The translations under genes and the position numbers were made by a program. A DNA stretch of 6,921 nt. Source: Nitriliruptoraceae bacterium. GTDB taxonomy: Bacteria; Actinomycetota; Nitriliruptoria; Nitriliruptorales; Nitriliruptoraceae. Positions 1 through 4,600 of this stretch are shown here, piece after piece. The stretch spans positions 1 to 6,921 of the forward strand of contig SKLC01000338.1 of the NCBI GenBank assembly GCA_007123425.1, written 5' to 3'. Numbering within the stretch: position 1 is the stretch's first letter; each line of letters starts with the position of its first letter. The notes beneath the pieces were generated by a model. The model saw only the letters and a program-made list of their open reading frames with translations. It was not told where the DNA came from and did not search any database.

Positions 1-1
1 G

Positions 2-38
2 CCGGCTGCCCCGGCCGCTGGGTGGCCGGGGCAGCCGG
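2..38. terminator. Strong GC hairpin at left edge, probable terminator of an upstream gene
   Basis: Positions 2-16 (CCGGCTGCCCCGGCC) and 24-38 are exact reverse complements: a 15-bp perfect stem with the 7-nt loop GCTGGGT. No T-run follows, which is common for actinobacterial terminators. It lies upstream of the YceI leader, so it most likely ends a gene left of the window. The gene itself is not visible, so a structural repeat is an alternative reading. Confidence 0.55.
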
Positions 39-61
39 GGGCCGGGCCGCTGGGTGGCCGA
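11..61. repeat. Partial tandem repeat of the hairpin core
   Basis: The segment CCGCTGGGTGGCCG, which covers the hairpin loop and its flanks, occurs at 15-28 and again at 47-60, a 32-bp offset. The second copy keeps the loop and short GGCC arms but lacks the full stem. This looks like a partial duplication of the hairpin, though very GC-rich sequence makes such similarity less surprising. Confidence 0.5.
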
Positions 62-107
62 ACGGACGACGAGCGCAGGCGTGCGGCATCGGGACCCGCC
101 CGATATC

Positions 108-121
108 GTTGCACCTGCAAC
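108..121. promoter_or_regulatory. Candidate MarR-type operator upstream of the YceI gene
   Basis: GTTGCA-CC-TGCAAC is an inverted repeat with perfect 6-bp arms around a 2-bp centre, 39 bp before the YceI start. Palindromes of this size with TTGCA/TGCAA half-sites fit MarR-family dimer binding; that is family knowledge, not proof. A possible -10 hexamer TATCGT (104-109) overlaps its left edge, which would suit a repressor. No regulator gene is next to it, so the binding protein would be encoded elsewhere. The -35 region is unconvincing. Confidence 0.5.
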
Positions 122-160
122 CAACTTCCCAGCGCTCCCCTTACGACACGGAGGCCACCC

Positions 161-739
161 ATGGCAGAGCAGACCGTCACGCGCACCTGGCAGGGACTCG
201 AGATCCCGCCCGCCGGCACCTACGACATCGACCCCTCGCACACCACGCTCGAGGTGATCGCCCGACACATGATGATCGCGAAGGTCCGGGGGCGCTTCGA
301 GGAGTTCTCCGGCCACCTGGTGATCGGCGAGGACCCGACCGACTCCAGCGTCGAGGTCGACATCCAGGCCGGCAGCATCGACACCTCCGAGGAGGGGCGC
401 GACCAGCACCTGCGCTCCCCCGACTTCCTCGACGTCGAGTCGTGGCCGAGCATCACCCTGAAGGGCTCGGGCCCGCAGCACGTCCGGGGCCGGGACTTCA
501 CGCTCACCGCGGACCTCACCATCCGCGACGTCACCCGCCCGGTCGAGATCGAGTTCACGCTCGAGGGCGTCACCATCGACCCGTGGGGCAACACCCGCGC
601 GTTCTTCTCCGGGGCGTTCTCCATCGACCGCGAGGAGTTCGGCGTCACCTGGAACCAGGCGCTGGAGACCGGCGGCGTCATGGTGGGCAAGGAGCTCAAG
701 GCCGAGGTCGACCTCCAGGCGGTGCTGCGCGCGGAGTGA
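161..739 (+). CDS. YceI-family lipocalin-like protein, cytoplasmic form
   Basis: The 192-residue product spans a complete YceI domain. Visible family motifs are GTYDIDPSHTTLEVIARHMM (residues 19-38), the ID(T)S..E..RD.HL.S.DFLDVE.WP block (73-96), LTIRDVTRPVEIEF (119-132) and F.IDREEFGVTWN (153-165). YceI proteins fold as a lipocalin-like beta barrel that binds long isoprenoid-type lipids; the ligand here is unknown. There is no signal peptide, unlike the E. coli secreted protein, so it is probably cytoplasmic, as is common in actinobacteria. The ATG is supported by GGAGG at 150-154, six bases upstream. A palindrome at 108-121 suggests repressor control, and a strong stem-loop at 781-822 ends the unit, so the gene is probably monocistronic. 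Family assignment is secure; physiological role is not. Confidence 0.93.
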   Translation: MAEQTVTRTWQGLEIPPAGTYDIDPSHTTLEVIARHMMIAKVRGRFEEFSGHLVIGEDPTDSSVEVDIQAGSIDTSEEGRDQHLRSPDFLDVESWPSITLKGSGPQHVRGRDFTLTADLTIRDVTRPVEIEFTLEGVTIDPWGNTRAFFSGAFSIDREEFGVTWNQALETGGVMVGKELKAEVDLQAVLRAE

Positions 740-780
740 CCGCTCGACGCTGCGACCCCAGCACGTGGACAGCCAGACCT

Positions 781-822
781 GCGGCGACGCCCGCGCCCCT
801 CGACCGGCGCGGGCGTCGCCGC
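781..822 (+). terminator. 17-bp stem-loop terminator after the YceI gene
   Basis: Positions 781-797 pair perfectly with 806-822 around the 8-nt loop CCTCGACC, giving a 17-bp uninterrupted stem with one A-T pair. It begins 41 bp after the YceI stop and precedes the tRNA promoter region, so it should insulate the two units. There is no T-tract after it, so this is an I-shaped actinobacterial-type terminator if it works as one. Confidence 0.75.
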
Positions 823-915
823 GTCGCGTGGCCGCGTGGCTCGTCCCCGCGGCGCGTGCGGGCGGTGCCGCGAGATCACCCCGACTGATCCGGGCCGGCC
901 ACGGCGGGAGCGCAG

Positions 916-921
916 TACGAT
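916..921 (+). promoter_or_regulatory. Candidate -10 element of the tRNA-Leu promoter
   Basis: TACGAT matches the TANNNT pattern of sigma-A/HrdB-type -10 boxes and ends 11 bp before the mature tRNA 5' end, a plausible spacing for a short 5' leader. No good -35 hexamer is visible 16-18 bp upstream, where the sequence is GGCC-rich. The same hexamer occurs before the regulator gene at 4468-4473 on the other strand. Confidence 0.4.
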
Positions 922-932
922 TCCCGCGCTTC

Positions 933-1016
933 GGGAGCGTGGTGGAACGGTAGACACGAGGCTCTTAAAAAGCCTTTGGGCTTGGCCCAGTGTGGGTTCG
1001 AATCCCGCCGCTCCCA
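933..1016 (+). tRNA. tRNA-Leu (anticodon UAA)
   Basis: The 84-nt sequence folds as a class II tRNA. The 7-bp acceptor stem is GGGAGCG (933-939) with CGCTCCC (1009-1015), plus discriminator A1016. The anticodon stem is AGGCT/AGCCT (959-963/971-975) around the loop CTTAAAA, giving anticodon TAA at 966-968. The long variable arm TGGGC-TTG-GCCCA (977-989) and the discriminator A are leucine features. The T arm is GTGGG-TTCGAAT-CCCGC (992-1008). The bases after the discriminator are CGA, so the 3' CCA is not encoded and must be added by nucleotidyltransferase. The tRNA reads UUA and probably UUG. UUA is very rare in high-GC genomes, and no gene in this window uses it. The gene stands alone and converges on the acetyltransferase gene. 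Confidence 0.97.
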
Positions 1017-1061
1017 CGAACGAGCCTCGTCGTGCTGGCCCGCGCAGCAGCGAGCGCGCGT

Positions 1062-1099
1062 CCAGGTCACAGATCGTCGTGGCCCCCGGCCAGGTCACA
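1062..1099. repeat. 10-bp direct repeat CCAGGTCACA between tRNA and GNAT gene
   Basis: CCAGGTCACA occurs at 1062-1071 and 1090-1099, exactly 28 bp apart. The second copy covers the stop codon of the acetyltransferase gene (TGA, minus strand, 1095-1097). It may reflect a small duplication at the gene's 3' end. No function is evident. Confidence 0.45.
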
Positions 1100-1850
1100 C
1101 AGCGCGACGCATGACCGTGTCCCGCGCACGGGTCCTGACCGGCTCGAAGCCGCGTTCGTCGTACATCTGGCGGAGCCCCCGGAAGCTGCTGGCGTCGCCT
1201 TCCGTATCCCCGGTGAAGGGGTAGGCCTCGACCCACCCCGCTCCGCGTTCGGAGGCGTCGGCCAGGACCCGGTCCAACAGAGCGGCGGCAAGCCCGTGCC
1301 GGCGGTAGGGCGGGGCGATGATGAAGCAGGAGATGCCGACGACCTGGCTGCCGGGCGGATCCTCATCCTCACCCGGGTGCAGCGTGTAGTCGGAGCGCAA
1401 GGACGCATTGACCCAGCCGGCCGCCCGGCCGTCGACGTAGGCCAGATACCCGAACGAGTCGCCGTCACGCAGCCGTTGGAGCATGGCCTCGCGGTTGTGT
1501 CGCCAAGGTGGCGGGTCACCTTCGTCAAGCGTCTCCGGCACCGCCACGTGGGGTTCCAGGCAGTAGCAGGCGGCCCACTCAGGCTTGCCGACGAAGGCAT
1601 CGTGGTCGAAGAACGCGGCCCAGTCGTCCAGGCGATCCTCGGTGACGGGATGGATCGTCGGCTCACCCAGGGCGGACAGCCGATCGGAGGGCCCGGTGAG
1701 TCGTTGGGTCGCCTCGGCGTAGTTGCGGATGCCCTGATCCGGATACGGCCACTCGTGGCTGTGGCGAGCATGGGCCAGGAACCGATCGCCGAGATCGGCG
1801 AGGTCGTCACCCTCGACCCTGGCACCGCACTCGAAGCAGTTCAGGTGCAT
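1095..1850 (-). CDS. GNAT-family acetyltransferase with an N-terminal CxxC/His putative zinc-binding head
   Basis: The 251-residue protein has two parts. Residues 1-53 form a small head with C5-x2-C8 and a histidine cluster (H27, H30, H32) in an FLAHARHSHEWPYPDQ segment, reminiscent of a treble-clef or C2H2 zinc site; metal binding is inferred. Residues ~65-250 are a GNAT fold. The acetyl-CoA pyrophosphate loop is visible as ISCFIIAPPYRRHGLAAALL (173-192), where R183-xx-G186-x-A188 matches the family's R/Q-x-x-G-x-G/A signature, and a C-terminal MYDERGFEPVR strand (229-239) is typical. It should acetylate an amine with acetyl-CoA, but the acceptor is unknown. The ATG is supported by AGGAGA at 1858-1863 (minus strand), seven bases away. 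A hairpin abuts this site. The gene runs toward the tRNA and is separated from the upstream CHRD gene by 86 bp containing a terminator-like stem. Confidence 0.88.
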   Translation of the reverse strand: MHLNCFECGARVEGDDLADLGDRFLAHARHSHEWPYPDQGIRNYAEATQRLTGPSDRLSALGEPTIHPVTEDRLDDWAAFFDHDAFVGKPEWAACYCLEPHVAVPETLDEGDPPPWRHNREAMLQRLRDGDSFGYLAYVDGRAAGWVNASLRSDYTLHPGEDEDPPGSQVVGISCFIIAPPYRRHGLAAALLDRVLADASERGAGWVEAYPFTGDTEGDASSFRGLRQMYDERGFEPVRTRARDTVMRRAV

Positions 1851-1863
1851 CAGCCTGTCTCCT

Positions 1864-1884
1864 CTCGATCAACCGAGGATCGAG
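1864..1884 (-). promoter_or_regulatory. Hairpin abutting the GNAT ribosome-binding site
   Basis: CTCGATC (1864-1870) and GATCGAG (1878-1884) form a 7-bp stem with a 7-nt loop in the acetyltransferase leader. Its base touches the AGGAGA Shine-Dalgarno at 1858-1863. It shares base 1884 with the larger stem at 1884-1912. GAGGA at 1875-1879 could also pair with the TCCTC at 1860-1864 in the RNA of the minus strand, which would mask the ribosome-binding site. Regulatory meaning is inference. Confidence 0.35.
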
Positions 1885-1912
1885 GGAGGGCCGGACAGCG
1901 CCCGGCCCTCCC
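1884..1912 (-). terminator. Terminator-like hairpin after the CHRD gene
   Basis: GGGAGGGCCGG (1884-1894) pairs perfectly with CCGGCCCTCCC (1902-1912) around the 7-nt loop ACAGCGC, an 11-bp stem. It starts 25 bp downstream of the CHRD stop on the minus strand and lies ahead of the acetyltransferase gene, so it probably ends or attenuates the CHRD transcript. No T-run follows. Confidence 0.6.
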
Positions 1913-1936
1913 GATCGATGGCCGTCCACGTCGAGG

Positions 1937-2431
1937 TCAGCGGATCTGTCCTCGGATCTCGCCGGACGGGAGCTGCGAGGTGTGCACGTTGACGTAGGTG
2001 CCGCCGGCCCGCATCGCGTCGACCAGGGCCGAGAGGTCTTGCCCCTCGAGTGGGCCAACCAGATCCTCTGCGGTGATCGTGCCAGTCGCGATCACCCCGC
2101 TGCTCCGACCCGGGATCAGCTGGGCGGGAGGCCCTGCGGGGTACAGCCACACGCCGACCGGACCGTTGACGCCGGCGGGGGCCAGATGGATGTGCGCCTG
2201 GGTGACGTCGTCGAGGTTGGCGACGATGAGTCGGTAGTCCAGCTCCTCACCGTCGGCGCTGAGTCGGAAGATGGCCTGCCCGCGAGCGAGGCTGTCGTTG
2301 GGGGGAACCTCCTGCGGCCCCGAACTCGGCGCGACGAAGGTCTGGCCCTGACCGACGGCGCTGGCCGTGGGCATCACCGTTGCGAGGAGGGCGACCGCCA
2401 GCAAGACGGTCAGGATCGTGAACCGCTTCAC
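1937..2431 (-). CDS. Secreted CHRD-domain protein
   Basis: With the GTG start at 2431 the product is 164 residues. Residues 1-25 are a Sec signal peptide: K2-R3, a hydrophobic core (ILTVLLAVALLATV) and a PTASA cleavage site before V26. The mature protein is one CHRD (chordin-type) domain: SGPQEVPPNDS.ARG.AIF.LS (37-58), L.Y.L.VANLDDVTQAHIHLAP (64-85), GPVGVWLY (90-97) and a C-terminal YVNVHTSQLPSGEIRGQIR (146-164). H80, H82 and H150 are the conserved histidines of the family. CHRD proteins are extracellular beta-sandwich proteins whose bacterial role is poorly known. A longer in-frame ATG at 2527 exists, but its first 32 residues are Arg/Trp-rich and would bury the signal peptide. AAGGGAG at 2439-2445, seven bases before the GTG, decides the start. 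Confidence 0.9.
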   Translation of the reverse strand: MKRFTILTVLLAVALLATVMPTASAVGQGQTFVAPSSGPQEVPPNDSLARGQAIFRLSADGEELDYRLIVANLDDVTQAHIHLAPAGVNGPVGVWLYPAGPPAQLIPGRSSGVIATGTITAEDLVGPLEGQDLSALVDAMRAGGTYVNVHTSQLPSGEIRGQIR

Positions 2432-2438
2432 ATCAGAG

Positions 2439-2445
2439 CTCCCTT
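2439..2445 (-). promoter_or_regulatory. Ribosome-binding site deciding the CHRD GTG start
   Basis: On the minus strand AAGGGAG lies seven bases upstream of the GTG at 2429-2431. It places the start directly before the K-R of the signal peptide rather than at the upstream ATG (2527). Confidence 0.75.
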
Positions 2446-2471
2446 CTTCGGCTGGCCAACACAGCCTGCCC

Positions 2472-2507
2472 GTGGACACGTTCCGCCGCATCTGCGGCCA
2501 GGTCCAC
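2472..2507. promoter_or_regulatory. Nested palindrome in the CHRD upstream region
   Basis: GCCGCA-TC-TGCGGC (2485-2498) has perfect 6-bp arms around a 2-bp centre. It is enclosed by GTGGAC (2472-2477) and GTCCAC (2502-2507), also exact inverted copies. It lies 41-76 bp upstream of the CHRD start. In DNA the inner part could be a dimer-protein operator; in RNA the whole could fold as GTGGAC/GTCCAC plus GCCGC-AGAT-GCGGC. No promoter hexamers are clear enough to decide. Confidence 0.45.
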
Positions 2508-2811
2508 CACCCCATGCGCCGTCGCACGACCGCTTCCGCACAGCGCGCTCCGCGGGGCCCTCCGCTCGTCGCGACAGCTTCGGCTCACGATGTAGGAGCG
2601 CCGTAGCCGGCGGTGTCATGGACAGCCTCGAGGGCGTGCGGGTACGGGCGATCCTTGATGTCTTGCTGGGCGACTGGAGAAGGGTGAGGCACGCCCCAGA
2701 GTGGAGTGTCGGTCTGACCCCCGCGGATGATGGCGATCGAGGATCGTCAAGGGGCGGAGCAGGGTGGACAGTCGAGGGTGGGTCGGCGGCGGCGAGGTCG
2801 GATCGTCGTGG
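2508..2811. other. Gene-free stretch between the CHRD and regulator genes
   Basis: This stretch of about 300 bp should hold the CHRD promoter and the 3' end of the regulator transcript. I find no credible start with a ribosome-binding site and no RNA gene. One small stem, CGATC-GAG-GATCG (2734-2746), lies 65 bp after the regulator stop and resembles the GATC-containing stem after the CHRD gene. A short open stretch on the minus strand (about 2597-2746) reads smoothly but lacks a start codon and recognisable similarity. Confidence 0.6.
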
Positions 2812-4461
2812 TCAGCGCCGCGAGCCGGCCGTGCCTTGGCGGACAGCTTCGGCTGCTGCCTCGGTGCGGTTGTTGAGACCGAGCTTCGCCAGGACGCGGG
2901 CGACGTGCTGTTCCGCGGTGCGGGGGCTGATGTAGAGCCGGTCGGCGATGTCCGCGTTCGACAGCCCCTCGCCGAGCAGGCCGAGCACCTCCCGCTCCCG
3001 GTTGGTCAGGGGCTGCAGGCCCTTGGGCCCCGCCCGGCTGGCCGACACGCCGAGGTCGCGGAGCAGACTCGCGGCGCGATCGGCATCGTGGACGGCACCA
3101 ATGGCCTCGAAGGCGGTGAGCGCCACGCGAGCTTCGTCCACGGCCGCTTCGGAGGCGATCCCACGGAGAGCCTCGGCCAGCAGCAGTCGTGTGCGGGCGG
3201 CCTCCAACGGCATACCCAGCCGGGTGAAAGCGGCCAGCGCCTGATCGAGATGTGGGCGGCCGTCGTCCGACGGGTCGCGTGCGCGGCCCTCGAGCCGTGC
3301 GGCACGCGCCGTCGCGATCGCGCATCGCTGTGAGGCCCCGAGGCCAGCCAGGCGTCGGGCGATCTCGAGAGCGGCGCCCTGGCGATCCTGGGCGAGCTCT
3401 GCCTCGCCGAGCAGCTCCCACAGGCGCAGGGACTCGAGCCGGTCGCCCCCGACCGCGGTGAGACAGCGGCGCAGCGCCGTCGCTGCCGCAGCGACCCGTC
3501 CGCGCGAGAGCTGGATCCTGGCGAGCACAGCGACCGCAGCCGGCTGGTCCTCGAGGCCGTGCACGAGCCGCTCGGCCTCCTCCCAGCGCCCCTGATCCAC
3601 ACGCAGGCCGGCGAGCGTCGCCAGCGCCTGGTGGCGCAGCGCCGGCATGGCGTCGTGCGAGGCCGAGAGGGCGGCCGAGAGCTCCTCCTCGGCCTGCACC
3701 CAGTCACCGATGTCGAGCAGCACCGCGCCGTAGACCGTGCGGCACTCGGCGTACAGGAAGGGGCTGCCGTACCGCCGGGCGTACCGGTCGGTGGCGCGGA
3801 TCCACTGCACGGCCCGCTCGAACTCCGCGCAGGTGGTGCACGAGATCATGGTCGTGCAGCTGGTGAACACGACGGTGTCGCGGTGGTGGCCCTCGCCGCC
3901 CAGCGCCCCGGCCATGGCCTCGTCGAGGTAGCCCACGCCGTCGTCGACACGGCCCTGCTCGACCAGCGCGGCGCCGAGCTGGCTGAGCGCGCACAGCTGC
4001 AGGTCGACGTCGCCGGCGTCGTGGCCGAGCTCGTAGGCCTTGCGCGCCAACGACTCGCTCGCGCTGGGGTCCGGTGTCGCGAAGGCCTCGTGCAGCAGCA
4101 CCTGCGGCGCCCGTGAGGCGAGGCCGTGCTCGTCGACCAGGCGCCGCGCCCGAGCCAGCCACCCGGCGGCCGCTGCCTCGTTGCCGAAGTTCCCTGCGTG
4201 GATGCGGCACAGCCACAGCGCGACGTCCACGGCGCGCTCGGCCTCACCGTCACGCAGGTGGGCCGCATACCCCTGCTCGCGAAGCTCGACCCCCTCGTGA
4301 TGGTCCCCGAGCCAGAAGCGTGCCTCACCGAGCCCGTCGAGGGCGTCGGCGCTGCGCTCGACCTCGAGCGCCGCAGTGAAGGCCCGGGCGGCCTGACCCC
4401 AGTCGCCCTCGGCCATCGCGCGCCCACCGGCGGCGAGCAGCGCCTGTGCGTCGCTCGGCAT
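2812..4461 (-). CDS. LuxR-type transcriptional regulator with TPR-like sensor region, no ATPase domain
   Basis: The 549-residue protein starts at ATG 4461. Residues ~5-470 are an all-alpha, Ala/Leu-rich array of TPR-like helical pairs, for example AMAEGDWGQAARAFTAALE (15-33), LGAALVEQGRVDDGVGYLDEA (162-182), LLDIGDWVQAEEELSAAL (248-265) and GLRVDQGRWEEAERLVHGL (285-303). Residues ~484-541 are a LuxR/GerE helix-turn-helix: LTNREREVLGLLGEGLSNAD, then IADRLYISPRTAEQHVARVL and AKLGLNNRTEAAAEAV. No Walker A motif or receiver domain is present, so it is neither a LAL ATPase nor a classic response regulator; the TPR-like part probably senses a ligand or partner protein. C202, C208 and C211 cluster mid-protein. 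The start is chosen because the domain begins there and a -10-like TACGAT lies six bases before it; no Shine-Dalgarno is seen. It is divergent from the methyltransferase/nitroreductase pair, its likely targets. Confidence 0.88.
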   Translation of the reverse strand: MPSDAQALLAAGGRAMAEGDWGQAARAFTAALEVERSADALDGLGEARFWLGDHHEGVELREQGYAAHLRDGEAERAVDVALWLCRIHAGNFGNEAAAAGWLARARRLVDEHGLASRAPQVLLHEAFATPDPSASESLARKAYELGHDAGDVDLQLCALSQLGAALVEQGRVDDGVGYLDEAMAGALGGEGHHRDTVVFTSCTTMISCTTCAEFERAVQWIRATDRYARRYGSPFLYAECRTVYGAVLLDIGDWVQAEEELSAALSASHDAMPALRHQALATLAGLRVDQGRWEEAERLVHGLEDQPAAVAVLARIQLSRGRVAAAATALRRCLTAVGGDRLESLRLWELLGEAELAQDRQGAALEIARRLAGLGASQRCAIATARAARLEGRARDPSDDGRPHLDQALAAFTRLGMPLEAARTRLLLAEALRGIASEAAVDEARVALTAFEAIGAVHDADRAASLLRDLGVSASRAGPKGLQPLTNREREVLGLLGEGLSNADIADRLYISPRTAEQHVARVLAKLGLNNRTEAAAEAVRQGTAGSRR

Positions 4462-4600
4462 GCGCGCATCGTACGCCCCGGGCGCGGTGATCTGCGTGCC
4501 GGGATACGTGGTCCTACGGATGCTCACCACCCGTCGCTCCCGCAGACTGCCAAGCGATCGTCGAGCCACCACCAACGGCGCCCGTGAGGAGGAGCCTGCG
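4462..4600. promoter_or_regulatory. Divergent promoter region between regulator and methyltransferase
   Basis: These 139 bp separate two divergent start codons and must hold promoters for both directions unless the plus-strand one lies inside the regulator gene. A strong ribosome-binding site GAGGAGGAG (4586-4594) serves the methyltransferase. I see no clear plus-strand -10/-35 pair and no long inverted repeat. A loose repeat GGATAC (4502-4507) / GGATGC (4518-4523) is too weak to call an operator. Confidence 0.5.
4468..4473 (-). promoter_or_regulatory. Candidate leaderless -10 element of the regulator gene
   Basis: On the minus strand the order is TACGAT, then GCGCGC, then the ATG at 4461. 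A TANNNT box ending six bases before the start codon puts transcription start at or next to the ATG, the usual signature of leaderless actinobacterial mRNAs. The lack of a Shine-Dalgarno agrees with this. The expected -35 region (CGCAGA at 17-bp spacing) is weak. Confidence 0.45.

Noticed and set aside
22..888. Long plus-strand open frame of 288 codons over the YceI gene
   Set aside because: Arg/His/Pro-rich out-of-frame reading of the YceI gene and flanks; the YceI frame has clear family motifs and a ribosome-binding site.
990..1997. Plus-strand open frame of 335 codons opposite the GNAT gene
   Set aside because: Antisense to a gene with clear GNAT motifs, starts inside the tRNA, and shows no domain; typical high-GC shadow.
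2447..2500. Possible ECF-type promoter (GGAAC ... GTT) upstream of CHRD
   Set aside because: The spacing to a GTT/GTC box is wrong by about two bases and no second element supports it.
2432..2527. N-terminal extension of the CHRD protein from the ATG at 2527
   Set aside because: It adds an Arg/Trp-rich stretch ahead of a good signal peptide and ignores the ribosome-binding site seven bases before the GTG.
2597..2746. Possible small gene on the minus strand with a smooth amino-acid composition
   Set aside because: No ATG, GTG or TTG start with a ribosome-binding site at its beginning, and no recognisable similarity; could be a remnant but unsupported.
2573..2854. 13-bp direct repeat GACAGCTTCGGCT at 2573-2585 and 2842-2854
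   Set aside because: One copy is inside the regulator's coding region; a repeat of this length is expected by chance in a GC-rich window of this size.
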